DNA of 64,000 nt from Microbacterium sp. zg-Y818 (GCF_030246905.1 NZ_CP126741.1:2852001-2916000), one strand, 5' to 3'; numbered from the stretch's first letter, positions 8,721-18,400 are shown. Numbers and translations: made by a program. The notes: generated by a model not told the origin, from the sequence alone.

Positions 8721-9652
8721 GAGATCTCTCCGATCCAGCTGGGCTCGGCCTGCGTCGGGAAGAACCGCTGGCGGATGGCCTCGGACGCTTCGCGGGTGAC
8801 CGTCTGCACCCGCTCCATGTGCTCGGGCAGCTCACCGAGGATGTCGGTGATCGGGCTGTACTCGAGGTCGTTGCGGATGCGGCCGAGCGCCCGCAGCACC
8901 GCGTTGGAGTGGCCGACGCGGTCAGCGCGGGGGTCGATCGCGCTCATGCACTCCTCGGCCCGCTGGATCGAGTAGATGATCGACCGCGGGAACAGCCGGT
9001 CCAGCAGCAGGAACTCCGCCGCGTTGCGGGAGCTCGGCATGCCGCGGTAGGTGCGCACGTACGCCTCGTACGCGCCGCACGAGCGCAGGATGGTCGTCCA
9101 CGACGGTCCGGATGCCTCGGTCAGCGACCGCGTCGCGAGCATGCGGGCCGTCATGTCGGCGCGCTCGATGCTGCGGCCGAGGGTGAAGAACTGCCATGCC
9201 TCGTCGCGGCTGGTCGAAGAGTCGACGATACCGACGGCGAGCGCCGAACGCTCACGCACCCATTGGAAGAACTCGTGCACCTTCTCGGACTGCAGGCGCC
9301 GGGGCATGCGGGAGTTGGTGGTGTTGAGGGTCTCCCACAGCTCGGTCGAGACGATCTCGCGGGCGCGGCGGGCGTTCTCGCGCGCCGCCTGCAGTGAGAA
9401 CGCGATGCTCGACGAGTTCGTGCGGTCGACGGCCAGACGAGCCAGCACGTCCTGACGCTCCACCTTCTCGAGTTCGTCGTCCGGCGGGATCGACCCCATG
9501 ACGCTCAGCAGCGACCGGCACGCGGTGTCCTCATCGATCCAGGGATCCTCCAGCAGCAGCTGCAGGTGCACGTCGAGGATGCGCGCGGTGCCGTCGGACC
9601 GCTCGATGTAGCGTCCGATCCAGAAGAGCGATTCAGCGATCCGCGACAGCAT
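8717..9652 (-). CDS. Alpha-E domain protein
   Basis: 311 residues beginning MLSRIAESLFWIGRYIERSD, the conserved opening of the all-helical alpha-E family (DUF403). Other family marks are RENARRAREIVSTELWE, SIERADMTARML and the Arg/Asp-rich helix RVGHSNAVLRALG. The biochemical role is unknown; alpha-E proteins nearly always occur beside a circularly permuted ATP-grasp and a transglutaminase, as here. Its start lies inside the 3' end of the ATP-grasp gene (20-bp overlap), and its stop overlaps the next start, so the three products are probably made in fixed ratio. Confidence 0.87.
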   Translation of the reverse strand: MLSRIAESLFWIGRYIERSDGTARILDVHLQLLLEDPWIDEDTACRSLLSVMGSIPPDDELEKVERQDVLARLAVDRTNSSSIAFSLQAARENARRAREIVSTELWETLNTTNSRMPRRLQSEKVHEFFQWVRERSALAVGIVDSSTSRDEAWQFFTLGRSIERADMTARMLATRSLTEASGPSWTTILRSCGAYEAYVRTYRGMPSSRNAAEFLLLDRLFPRSIIYSIQRAEECMSAIDPRADRVGHSNAVLRALGRIRNDLEYSPITDILGELPEHMERVQTVTREASEAIRQRFFPTQAEPSWIGEIS

Positions 9653-11360
9653 CCGCCGCCTCCTCGGTCGTTGCGCGAGGAGCGTGGTCGGCTGCCCGCT
9701 CGCCCTGCTGCTGCTGTTGCTGCTCCTGCTGCTCCGCGCGGGCGCCCGGATTGTCCTGGGGCGAATGCACGGGCGCGGGCTGGCCTTCGTAGATCACCGG
9801 GATCTCGGTCGTGGCCTGGTCGGCGACGAGATCCGCCATGTCACGGCCGCGGCGCTGACCGTACTCGACGTTGCGGGGAGCGGCACCGCCGACGATCCAG
9901 GTGTCCTTGGAGCCGCCGCCCTGGCTGGAGTTGACCACCAGCTGGCCTTCGGGGAGGGCGACGCGGGTGAGACCGCCGGGGAGCACCCACACGTCGTCGC
10001 CGTCGTTGACGGCGAAGGGGCGGAGGTCGGCGTGGCGAGGTCGCATGCCGTCTTCCACCAGCGTCGGGATGGTCGAGAGCATGACCACGGGCTGGGCGAT
10101 CCATCCGCGGGGGTCGGCGCGCAGCCGGGAGCGGAGCTTGTCGAGTTCTGCCGGCGAGGCGTCGGGCCCGACCACGAGCCCCTTCCCACCTGACCCGTCC
10201 ACGGGTTTCACGACGAGCTCGTCCAGGCGGTCGAGCACCTCCTCCAGCGCGCCCGGGTCCTCCAGGCGCCAGGTGTCCACGTTCTTGAGGATGGGCTCCT
10301 CGGCCAGGTAGTACCGGATGAGATCGGGCACGTACGTGTAGAGCAGCTTGTCGTCCGCGACCCCGTTGCCCACGGCGTTGGCGATCGTGACGTTGCCCAG
10401 GCGCGCGGCGAGCATCAGACCCGGAGAACCCAGCATCGAGTCGGCGCGGAACTGCAGCGGGTCGAGGAAATCGTCGTCGACGCGCCGGTAGATGACGTCC
10501 ACCCGCTGGGGGCCGCGCGTGGTGCGCATGAAGACCTTGCCGCCGGTGCAGAGCAGGTCCCGCCCTTCGACGAGTTCGACGCCCATGAGCCGCGCCAGCA
10601 GCGTGTGCTCGAAGTAGGCGGAGTTGTACACGCCGGGAGTGAGCACGACGACGTTGGGGTCCTCGACCCCGGGCGGCGCCGAGGCGCGCAGGGCGGCAAG
10701 CAGCTTGTTCGGGTACTCCCCGACCGGGCGCACGCGCATCGAGACGAAGAGCTCGGGAAGGGTCTGGGCCATCACGCGACGGTTGGAGATGACGTAGCTG
10801 ACGCCCGAGGGCACCCGCACGTTGTCCTCGAGCACCCGCATCTCACCGTGCTCATCGCGGATGAGGTCGATCCCCGAGACCTGGATGCGCACGCCGTTGG
10901 CGGAGTGGATGCCGGCGGCCTGCCGGTAGAAGTACTGCGACGAGGCGATGAGCCCTGCCGGGAGCACGCCGTCGCGCACGCAGTGCTGGTGGCCGTACGC
11001 GTCGTCGAGGAAGGCCTCCAGCGCGAGCACGCGCTGCTTGACTCCGGCCTCGATGCGGGACCATTCGTCGTAGTCGATGATGCGCGGCACCGCGTCGAGC
11101 GGGAACGGGCGTTCCTCGCCGGCGAAGTCGAAGGTGACGCCCTGGGCGAGGTACGAGCTGGCGAGCGAATCCGTGCGGCCGCGCAGCTCTTCCTGGGTCA
11201 TCTGCGCCAGCGCCTGGTACAGCTCGCGGTAGGCGCGGCGCGACGGCACCGGCGCGCCGGAGGCGTCGGGGTGGCCGAACATCTCGTCGAACGCGGGGAC
11301 GCCCGACGGCGTCTTGCGCGGCGCCAGAGTCGAACCGTAGCCGTCGAACAAGTCACCCAT
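9633..11360 (-). CDS. Circularly permuted ATP-grasp type 2 protein
   Basis: 575 residues. Segments ERPFPLDAVPRIIDYDEW, the block VRIQVSGIDLIRDEHGEMRVLEDN, MGVELVEGRDLL and VVKPVDGSGGKGLVVGP are typical of circularly permuted ATP-grasp ligases (DUF404/407 lineage). These are predicted to form amide bonds using ATP. The last 45 residues are a Gln-rich, low-complexity tail encoded by a CTG-type tract (about 9701-9740). The ATG has TAGGGT (11367-11372 on the opposite strand) exactly 6 nt upstream, suggesting a leaderless operon transcript. No Anbu-type protease gene, often linked to this operon, is present. Confidence 0.87.
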   Translation of the reverse strand: MGDLFDGYGSTLAPRKTPSGVPAFDEMFGHPDASGAPVPSRRAYRELYQALAQMTQEELRGRTDSLASSYLAQGVTFDFAGEERPFPLDAVPRIIDYDEWSRIEAGVKQRVLALEAFLDDAYGHQHCVRDGVLPAGLIASSQYFYRQAAGIHSANGVRIQVSGIDLIRDEHGEMRVLEDNVRVPSGVSYVISNRRVMAQTLPELFVSMRVRPVGEYPNKLLAALRASAPPGVEDPNVVVLTPGVYNSAYFEHTLLARLMGVELVEGRDLLCTGGKVFMRTTRGPQRVDVIYRRVDDDFLDPLQFRADSMLGSPGLMLAARLGNVTIANAVGNGVADDKLLYTYVPDLIRYYLAEEPILKNVDTWRLEDPGALEEVLDRLDELVVKPVDGSGGKGLVVGPDASPAELDKLRSRLRADPRGWIAQPVVMLSTIPTLVEDGMRPRHADLRPFAVNDGDDVWVLPGGLTRVALPEGQLVVNSSQGGGSKDTWIVGGAAPRNVEYGQRRGRDMADLVADQATTEIPVIYEGQPAPVHSPQDNPGARAEQQEQQQQQQGERAADHAPRATTEEAADAVADR

Positions 11361-11445
11361 GAGATCACCCTATCCGCGGCGGATTGCGGCCATGTTTCCG
11401 CCGTGCGGGCTTGACATCGCGGGGTCGTGGCGCCGCGGCATCCGA

Positions 11446-12669
11446 TCAGCCGAGCGCGACCTTCAGCTGCTCCACGGCCCAGTCCAGCTCGGTGGCACGG
11501 ATGACCAGGGGCGGCGCGAGGCGGATGGTCTGCCCGTGGGTGTCCTTGGCCAGCACTCCGCGGGCAAGCAGCCGCTCCGCGATCTCGCGACCGGTGCCGC
11601 GTGCGGCGTCGATATCGACGCCGGCCCAGAGGCCCGCGACACGCACGGCGGTCACCCCATGGCCGACCAGCGGCGCGAGCACGGCCTCGAGGTGCTCGCC
11701 CAGGGCGGCCGCGCGCGTCTGCAGCGTGCCCGTCGCGAGCAGCTGCACCACCCGCTCCCCGACGGCGGCCGCGAGCGGGTTTCCGCCGAACGTCGAGCCG
11801 TGCTCGCCTGGGCGCAGCACCCCCAGCACGTCGCGGTCGGCGACGACCGCCGACAGGGGCACGATGCCGCCCCCGAGCGCCTTGCCCAGCAGGTAGACGT
11901 CGGGAACGACGTCCTCGCGGTCGCACGCGAACGTGGTCGCGACCCGTCCCAGTCCCGACTGGATCTCGTCGGCGATGAACAGCACGCCGTGACGGGTGCA
12001 GATCTCGCGGACGGCACGCAGGTATCCCTCTGGCGGCACGATCACGCCCGCCTCGCCCTGGATGGGCTCCAGCAGCACGGCGGCGGTGTTCTCGTCGATG
12101 GCGGCCTCGATCGCCGCAGCGTCGCCGAACGGCACCGAGACGAATCCCGGTGCGTACGGCCCGAAGTCGTCGCGGGCAGTGGGATCGTCGCTGAAGCCGA
12201 CGATCGTCGTCGTGCGGCCGTGGAAGTTGCCCCCGGCGACGATGATGGTCGCGGCATCCGGCGCCACGCCCTTCACGCGGTACGCCCAGGCCCGGGCGAC
12301 CTTGATCCCCGACTCCACGGCCTCGGCCCCGGTGTTCATCGGCAGAACGAGGTCCTTGCCGCAGAGCTCGGCCAGCGCCGCGGCGAAGTGGCCCAGCCTG
12401 TCGTTGTGGAACGCACGGCTGGTGAGGGTGAGCCGGCCGAGCTGGGCGGTCGCGGCGGCGACGAGGTCGGGATGCCGGTGCCCGAAGTTCAGCGCCGAGT
12501 ACGCCGACAGCAGGTCGAGGTACCGCTTGCCCTCGACGTCGGTGACCCAGGCCCCCTCGCCTCCGGCGATCACCACGGGGAGCGGATGGTAGGTGTGGGC
12601 GACGTGCTCGTCTTCGACGGCGATCAATCGGGCGGCGTCGGCGTCGAGGTTCTGCGGGACGGTGGCCAT
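11446..12669 (-). CDS. rocD: Ornithine aminotransferase
   Basis: 407 residues, class III PLP aminotransferase. Visible marks are YLDLLSAYSALNFGHRHP, NTGAEAVESGIKVAR, the NFHGRTT block, LFIADEIQSGLGR with the PLP-contacting Asp, and the Schiff-base Lys in LLGKALGGG. It transfers the delta-amino group of ornithine to 2-oxoglutarate, giving glutamate semialdehyde. It begins 1 nt after the stop of the DDAH-like gene, so the two form a tight pair, and PutA encoded nearby can oxidise the product. Confidence 0.9.
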   Translation of the reverse strand: MATVPQNLDADAARLIAVEDEHVAHTYHPLPVVIAGGEGAWVTDVEGKRYLDLLSAYSALNFGHRHPDLVAAATAQLGRLTLTSRAFHNDRLGHFAAALAELCGKDLVLPMNTGAEAVESGIKVARAWAYRVKGVAPDAATIIVAGGNFHGRTTTIVGFSDDPTARDDFGPYAPGFVSVPFGDAAAIEAAIDENTAAVLLEPIQGEAGVIVPPEGYLRAVREICTRHGVLFIADEIQSGLGRVATTFACDREDVVPDVYLLGKALGGGIVPLSAVVADRDVLGVLRPGEHGSTFGGNPLAAAVGERVVQLLATGTLQTRAAALGEHLEAVLAPLVGHGVTAVRVAGLWAGVDIDAARGTGREIAERLLARGVLAKDTHGQTIRLAPPLVIRATELDWAVEQLKVALG

Positions 12670-12670
12670 G

Positions 12671-13567
12671 TCAGCCTCTCAGCTCGAGGGTGCAGCACTT
12701 GATCCCGCCGCCGCCGAGCAGCAGCTCGGACAGGTCGACGGGGACGGGGATGTAGCCGCGGTCGCGCAGCTGGTCGATGAAGCCGACCGCGCGCGGGGAG
12801 ACGATCACGTTTCGCCCGTCACTGGCGGTGTTGAGTCCGAACACCGCGCCGTCGCTGTCGGAGACGGCGATCGCATCAGGGAAGCGCTCGGCGAGCACGG
12901 CCCGGGAGCGGTCGTCGAACGCGGTCGGCAGGTAGGCGATGTTGGCGCGGTCCACCCCGCCGGGCCCCTCGACCGGGTCGAGCACGGCGATCGCGGTGTC
13001 GAGGTGGTAGAACCGCGGGTCGATGAGCCGCAGGCTGATGACCTCCCGCGCGAAGACGTCGGCCACTTCACGGTGGCTGTCCCCGACCGAGCGGAAGCCG
13101 GTCCCGGCGAGGATCGTGTCGCCCACGAGAAGGAAGTCCCCTTCGCCCTCCTGCACTTCGACGGGCTCGATCACGTCGAACCCGTGCGCGGCGAACCAGT
13201 CCATGAACGGGCGCTCTTCGCCACGGCGCTCGGGGACGCGGAACTTCACGCCCAGCGCTCGGCCGTCGATGACGAATCCGCCGTTGGCGGTGTAGACCAT
13301 GTCGGGAAGGCCGGGGCCCGGATCGATCAGCTCCACCTCGTGCCCGAGGCGCACGTAGGTGTCGTGCAGGTCCTGCCACTGGCGCAGCGCCTTGGCGGTG
13401 TCGGTCGGCCGACCCGGTTCCATCCAGGGGTTGATGCGGTAGCTCACCGTGAAGTGCTCGGGGCGGCACATCAGGTAGCGGCGGTGCTGCGCGCGGCGCT
13501 CGGTGACCTCGACGACCTGAGTGTCGGCGAGCTCCCGGGACTGCGGGAGGGGCGGGTGCGTGGACAT
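12671..13567 (-). CDS. Dimethylarginine/arginine hydrolase of the amidinotransferase superfamily (DDAH-like)
   Basis: 298 residues with the five-bladed guanidino-group-modifying fold: YRINPWMEPGRP, the substrate-acid region LPDMVYTANGGFVIDG, EGEGDFLLVGDTILAGTGFR, the catalytic His in RFYHLDTAIAVL and the catalytic Cys in GGGIKCCTLEL near the C-terminus. Relatives either release dimethylamine and citrulline from dimethylarginine or act on arginine itself. The start at 13567 is set by AAGGAG about 6 nt upstream; the longer open frame upstream is not used. Its 1-nt spacing from ornithine aminotransferase suggests that it feeds ornithine formation, directly as an arginine dihydrolase-type enzyme or via citrulline; sequence alone does not decide. 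Confidence 0.82.
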   Translation of the reverse strand: MSTHPPLPQSRELADTQVVEVTERRAQHRRYLMCRPEHFTVSYRINPWMEPGRPTDTAKALRQWQDLHDTYVRLGHEVELIDPGPGLPDMVYTANGGFVIDGRALGVKFRVPERRGEERPFMDWFAAHGFDVIEPVEVQEGEGDFLLVGDTILAGTGFRSVGDSHREVADVFAREVISLRLIDPRFYHLDTAIAVLDPVEGPGGVDRANIAYLPTAFDDRSRAVLAERFPDAIAVSDSDGAVFGLNTASDGRNVIVSPRAVGFIDQLRDRGYIPVPVDLSELLLGGGGIKCCTLELRG

Positions 13568-13721
13568 GATGCTCCTTCGCGAACGCGGGCGGACGCTGTC
13601 CTTCCAGGCCCGGTGGCCCTTCGACCCGCGCTTCGCCAGCCGCGGGGAAAGGTCGATCCGGACACGCCGCGACCATTGTGACATGGCGGATGCCGGAGCG
13701 CCCCTCCCCCGGCCGCGGCGC

Positions 13722-14735
13722 TCACACGCCGCGCACGACCACCTTGCCCACCGTGTGGGCCGCGTCGATGTGCGCCAGCGCCGCACCGGCCTCTGCCTGC
13801 GCCCACACGCGCTCGATGTGCGGCTTCAGGTCCCCCGCCGCGGCGAGGCGTGCGAGCTCGGCGGTGACCTCTGGCTTCGCCGTCGCCGCGAGCGGCCGCA
13901 GGCGCCGCGATCCGAACACCGACAGCACCATGGCGCGAAGGATCACGCCGAGAGGCCCGATCACGGGGCGGCTGCCGCCGCTGACGAGCACGACGGTGCC
14001 CCTGGGCCGCACGAGGCGACGCAGCTGCCGGAGCGGATGGTCGCCGGCGATGACCACGACGGCGTCGAAGGATGCCGCAGCGAGCTGCGACAGATCGGTG
14101 CGCCGGTGCTCGAGCCCGGTGCTCGCGCCGAGTGCCGCGAGCACGGGAAGGGCACGGGGCCCCGCCAGCGCGGTGACCTCGGCGCCGCGCAGCGCCGCCA
14201 GCTGCACGGTGAAGTGCCCCACCCCGCCCCCTGCGCCCACGACCAGCACGCGTGTCCCGCCGGCCGCGTCGCCCTCGATCCCGGCGAGGGCGAGCGCCTG
14301 CCACGCCGTGCCTCCGGCCATCGGAAGCGTGGCGGCGACGAGGTCGTCGAGGCCCTCCGGGCGCCGGACGAGCCGCGCAGCGGGCACCGCCACGTAGGGC
14401 GCCAGCCCGCCGCCGGTGGTCTCGCCGAGCACCGCGTCGCCCACCTGCAGCGTCGTGACAGCGGGGCCCGCGCCGACGACAGTGCCGGCGATGTCGCGGC
14501 CCTGCACCGCGGTGCGGGGGCGGCGCAGCCCGAAGGCCAGGCGCAGGATCAGCGGGTCGCCCCGCATCACCCGGGCATCGGCGGAGTTCAGTGCAGTCGC
14601 GTGTATGCGCACCAGCACTTCGTCCGGCCCCGGAGAGGGCACCGGCACCTCTTCGGGCGCGACGGCATCGGCGCCGCCGTAGCGGTGCTGCGTCCAGGCT
14701 GTCATGGTGGGCGGGACTGCGGCAGCGGTGTTCAT
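13722..14735 (-). CDS. Zinc-independent MDR-family NAD(P)H oxidoreductase (quinone reductase-like)
   Basis: 337 residues. GroES-like N-terminal half (PGPDEVLVRIHATALNSAD, GRDIAGTVVGAGP) and Rossmann half with the dinucleotide loop VVGAGGGVGHFTVQLA. The zinc ligands of true alcohol dehydrogenases are missing, so it fits the quinone oxidoreductase/enoyl reductase branch. The ATG overlaps the XRE regulator stop by 4 nt (14732-14735). It is the distal gene of a three-gene operon (membrane protein, XRE, reductase) controlled from the operator region at 15407-15472. The substrate is unknown. Confidence 0.85.
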   Translation of the reverse strand: MNTAAAVPPTMTAWTQHRYGGADAVAPEEVPVPSPGPDEVLVRIHATALNSADARVMRGDPLILRLAFGLRRPRTAVQGRDIAGTVVGAGPAVTTLQVGDAVLGETTGGGLAPYVAVPAARLVRRPEGLDDLVAATLPMAGGTAWQALALAGIEGDAAGGTRVLVVGAGGGVGHFTVQLAALRGAEVTALAGPRALPVLAALGASTGLEHRRTDLSQLAAASFDAVVVIAGDHPLRQLRRLVRPRGTVVLVSGGSRPVIGPLGVILRAMVLSVFGSRRLRPLAATAKPEVTAELARLAAAGDLKPHIERVWAQAEAGAALAHIDAAHTVGKVVVRGV

Positions 14736-14956
14736 GATGCTCCCCCTTCGGGGTACTGGAACACATCGTCGAGGCTCCGCTCGAAGACGCGCGCGATCTG
14801 AAAGGCGAGTTCGAGCGTGGGCGAGTACTTGCCCTGCTCGATGGCGATGAGCGTCTGGCGCGTCACCCCGATGCGGCGGGCGAGCTCGGCCTGGGTCAGG
14901 CCCGTCGCCTCACGCAGCGTGCGGATGTCGTTCGTGACCTTGGTGGGCTTGACCAT
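14732..14956 (-). CDS. XRE-family (Cro/CI-type) transcriptional regulator
   Basis: 74 residues, essentially one helix-turn-helix domain: LTQAELARRIGVTRQTLIAIE is the recognition region (HTH spans about residues 19-40), with a short C-terminal tail. Such minimal regulators beside a small membrane protein gene are common in Gram-positive bacteria. The ATG overlaps the stop of the membrane protein gene (ATGA, 14954-14957 region). It is the obvious candidate to bind the palindromes upstream of the operon and repress its own transcription. Confidence 0.9.
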   Translation of the reverse strand: MVKPTKVTNDIRTLREATGLTQAELARRIGVTRQTLIAIEQGKYSPTLELAFQIARVFERSLDDVFQYPEGGAS

Positions 14957-15390
14957 CAGGCCAGGCCCCGGCGGTAGGCGATGACCTGCGCGATGCCGCC
15001 GATGAAAGCCGACAGCGCGAACCCGAGGTACATGGTGTTCGCGATCCAGAACCAGGATGCCTCGACGGCGCACAGCACGATCACGCCGAGACCGGCGATG
15101 ACCATGAAGGCCTGGCCGACCCTGTCGCCCATGCGCGCGATGTCGCGGTCTCGCAGATCCGAGGCGCCGGCCGCGTCGGGGTCACGCATACCGGCGATGA
15201 TCCCCCACACGATGCTCAACACGATCGTGCCGACGATGCCGCCGCCGATCGTCCACAGCATGATCGGCCACCAGTGGACCTCGGCGAGCGGGCCGCCGTC
15301 GGCAGCCTGCAGGATCGCGATGACGTAGGCCGTCATCACGACGGGCAGGACGATGAGTCCCGCCCAGGTGTTGCGTTCTTGGTAGACCAC
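14956..15390 (-). CDS. Small integral membrane protein encoded with the XRE regulator
   Basis: 144 residues from the proposed GTG start, with four hydrophobic segments: GLIVLPVVMTAYVIAIL, the stretch beginning PIMLWTIGGGIVG, AFMVIAGLGVIVLCAVEAS and YLGFALSAFIGGIAQVIAY. No enzymatic motif is visible. A longer frame begins at 15459, but that start would lie inside the operator and promoter; GTG 15390 has GAGGAGG 7 nt upstream and keeps both palindromes non-coding, so it is preferred. It may sense membrane state or a ligand for the XRE partner; that is a guess from gene pairing. Confidence 0.78.
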   Translation of the reverse strand: MVYQERNTWAGLIVLPVVMTAYVIAILQAADGGPLAEVHWWPIMLWTIGGGIVGTIVLSIVWGIIAGMRDPDAAGASDLRDRDIARMGDRVGQAFMVIAGLGVIVLCAVEASWFWIANTMYLGFALSAFIGGIAQVIAYRRGLA

Positions 15391-15406
15391 GGCGTCCTCC
15401 TCGAGG

Positions 15407-15472
15407 GTGTCAAGAATCTTTGACACCCCGAGTATCGACCCGCGCGGCATCCGTGTCAAGAATCTTTTACAC
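15407..15472 (-). promoter_or_regulatory. Promoter with two operator palindromes for the membrane protein-XRE-reductase operon
   Basis: On the minus strand TTGACA (complement of 15454-15459) and GATACT (complement of 15431-15436) are separated by exactly 17 bp, a near-consensus sigma-70-type promoter. Two 20-bp palindromes of the form GTGTCAA-N6-TTGACAC occupy 15407-15426 (perfect arms) and 15453-15472 (one mismatch). The upstream copy covers the -35 box and the other lies just downstream of the -10 box. Binding of a repressor to both would block RNA polymerase; the operon's own XRE protein is the expected ligand. Confidence 0.8.
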
Positions 15473-15480
15473 GGATGCCG
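15445..15480 (-). terminator. Hairpin after putA, overlapping the upstream operator
   Basis: Perfect 12-bp arms 15445-15456 and 15469-15480 with a 12-nt loop. It starts 4 bp after the putA stop, so it probably ends the putA transcript. The operator copy at 15453-15472 forms its loop and inner stem, so terminator and promoter/operator share sequence. Confidence 0.6.
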
Positions 15481-15483
15481 CGC

Positions 15484-18400
15484 TCAGATGACCGACTCGC
15501 TCCAGGGGTCGGGGTTGCCGAACCGGTGCGCCGTGATCGTGATCGACTGCTCCCGCAGGAAAGGCAGCAGCTCGAGCCGTCCGGCGGAGGTCACCTCGTT
15601 GTCGTACACGGCGAGATCCGGGTCTCCCGCGATGGCCTCGGCGAGTGCTCGACGAAGGCTCGCCACCGATGCGCGCGGGCCGACCAGGCGCACGCGCGGG
15701 GGGCGCACAGCGGCCTCGGGGGTGGGCGACTCCGCCGTTGCCGCTGATCCCGCGCCGGCGATCCGCTGCATCCACTGCTCGTCGGTCTCGACGTACACCG
15801 GCACGCGAAGGTCGCCCAGCGCGCGGCGCACGTCGGCCGGCAAGCCCGCCGGGGTGCTCAAAGTGAACGGCGACCCCGCCCGGATGCCGGCGACGACGAC
15901 CCGCAGCACAGACTGCCATGCCGCGTCGCCCGTGGCGCGCACGGCCACCCCGTCGTCGACCGGCCGATAGCGGAAGAGGTTGCGCTCCACGCCGAGCTGC
16001 GAGACGTCGCGGACGTGCCCGAATTCGCGGTCCCAGGCGATGGCGTCCGACAGCGCCCCGCGACGCAGCCAGTCGAAGCCCTCGTAGTCGAGGCTCGGCT
16101 GGGCCGCTTCGATGATCGCGGTGATGCGGGAATCCAGGCCCCGCAGGTGCAGGGTCGACGACTGCGAACCGCTGGCCGAGGGCCGCCACGATCCCAGCCC
16201 CACGAGGTAGTTCGGGCCGCCCGCCTTCGCACCGGCACCCACCGATGAACGCTTCCAGCCGCCGAAGGGCTGGCGCTGCACGATCGCGCCGGTGATGCCG
16301 CGATTGACGTAGAGGTTCCCCGCCTGCACGCGGTCGAGCCAGAGGGCGAGGTCTGCGGGCGCCTGGGTGAAGAGGCCGGCCGTCAGGCCGTAGTCCACCG
16401 CGTTCTGCAGCTCGATCGCGTGGGCGAGCGAGGACGCGTGCATGATGCCGAGCATCGGGCCGAAGAACTCCTCGAGGTGCGTCCGGGACCCGGGCTGCAC
16501 GCCGACGCGGATGCCGGGCGTCCACAACCGGCCCGCGTACTCCGGGGCGACGTCGTCGACGGGGCGCGGCTGCACGAGCCAGCGCTCCCCCTCCTCGAGG
16601 GTGCTCAGTGCCCAGGCGAGCTTGCCCCGGGGCGCCTCGACGAGCGGTCCGACCTCTGCCCGCGGGTCGGTGGGGGGACCTACCCGCATCGAGCGGGTGG
16701 CATCCCTCAGCTGACGGGCGAAGCGCTTCGAGCGCCCCACCGGACCCACGAGGATCGCGAGCGACGCGGCCGAGCACTTCTGGCCGGCGTGGCCGAAGGC
16801 GCTGCGCACCAGATCCGCCACGGCGAGGTCGAGGTCGGCGCTGGGCGTGACGATCATGGCGTTCTTGCCGCTCGTCTCTGCGAGCATCGGCAGGTCGGGC
16901 CGCCACGAGCGGAAGAGCGCTGCGGTGTCCCACGAGCCGGTGAGGATGACGCGGTCCACTGCGGGATGCGAGATGAGCCGCTCTCCCAGACCTTCCTCCT
17001 CGACGTCAGCGAGGACCAGGACGTCGCGGGGGACGCCGGCCTCCCACAGCGCCTCGGCGACCACGGCGGCGCAGCGGCGCGCCTGCGGGGCGGGTTTGAA
17101 GACCACTCCCGATCCTGCGGCAAGGGCGGCGAGCACTCCCCCGGCCGGGATCGCGAGCGGAAAGTTCCAGGGGGGAGCGACGACCGTGATGCGGGCGGGC
17201 TCGAAGACCGCTCCGCTGACGCGGTCGAGTTCGCGCGCGGTGGCGGCGTAGTAGTTCGCGAAGTCCACCGCCTCGCTCACCTCGACGTCTGCTTCGGCGA
17301 ACACCTTGCCCGTTTCGGACGCGGCGACCTCGATGAGCTCGGCTCGGCGCGCTTCGAGGGCGCGCCCGGCGGCGATGAGCACGGTGGCGCGGTCGGCGGC
17401 GGGGAGTGCCCCCCACGTGCCGGCGCTCTCGGCGACCGTGGCCATCACGCGCTCCAGCGCGCCGGCGTCGGCCACCTGGGCCTCGTCGATCGTGGTGTCG
17501 CCGGCGGCGCTCACCTCGATGCGCTCGAGCACACGCCCGGCCCACGCGCGGTTGGCGGGGACGGCGGCGTCGGAGTCGGGGGCGTTTCGGAACCCGGGTG
17601 CACCCAACGCCCTGCGGGTCTCGCGCGGCGCGAAGACCGCCGTCTCGACGAACTCCCCACCGCCGAACAGCACGGCGTCGGCGGTGGGCTCCACGGGCAC
17701 CGTGTCATCGGGGTCGGTGGTCGCAGAGCGCGCGATGCCAAGCACCGCCTGGGTCAGACCGTCGTCGCCGTCACCAGGCAACGGCGCGTCGCGGAGGATG
17801 CTGCGCGGGCCCGCGCCGGGCGCCACACTGCGGTCCTGCGTCCGTTTCGGTCCGAGCGGCAGGGACGGATCGGCGCTGCGTTGGAGCGAGTCGAGGAAGC
17901 GGTCTCGCTCGCGCTCGAACAGCGCCTCATCGGAAGCCAGGTCGAAGGCGGCGGAGAGGAAGTTCTCACTCGAGGCGTTCTCCTCGAGGCGTCGCACCAG
18001 GTAGCTGATGGCGACGTCGAACTCGTCGGGACGGACCACCGGCACGTACAGCAGCACCGGGCCGACCTCGCGGGCGACGGCGTGCACTTGGCCCTGGGCC
18101 ATGCCGAGCAGCATCTCCACGTCGACGTCGGCCTGCACGCCGCGCTCGCCCGCGAGGAGCCACGCGTACGCGATGTCGAAGAGGTTGTGCCCGGCGACGC
18201 CGAGGCGCACCGCGGCGGTGCGCTCGGGGTGCAGCGCCCAGTCGAGGCAGCGCAGGTAGTTGGCGTCGGTGTCGAGCTTGCTGTCGTAGGTGGCCAGCGG
18301 CCAGTCGTGCATCGTGGCATCCACCCGCTCCATCGCGAGGTTCGCGCCCTTGACCAGCCGCACCTTGATGCGCGCGCCGCCCCCGGCCACCCGCTCACGC

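Noticed and set aside
14956..15459. The upstream ATG (15459) for the membrane protein of the XRE operon
   Set aside because: It would place an operator and the downstream part of the promoter inside the coding region; GTG 15390 has GAGGAGG at 7 nt.
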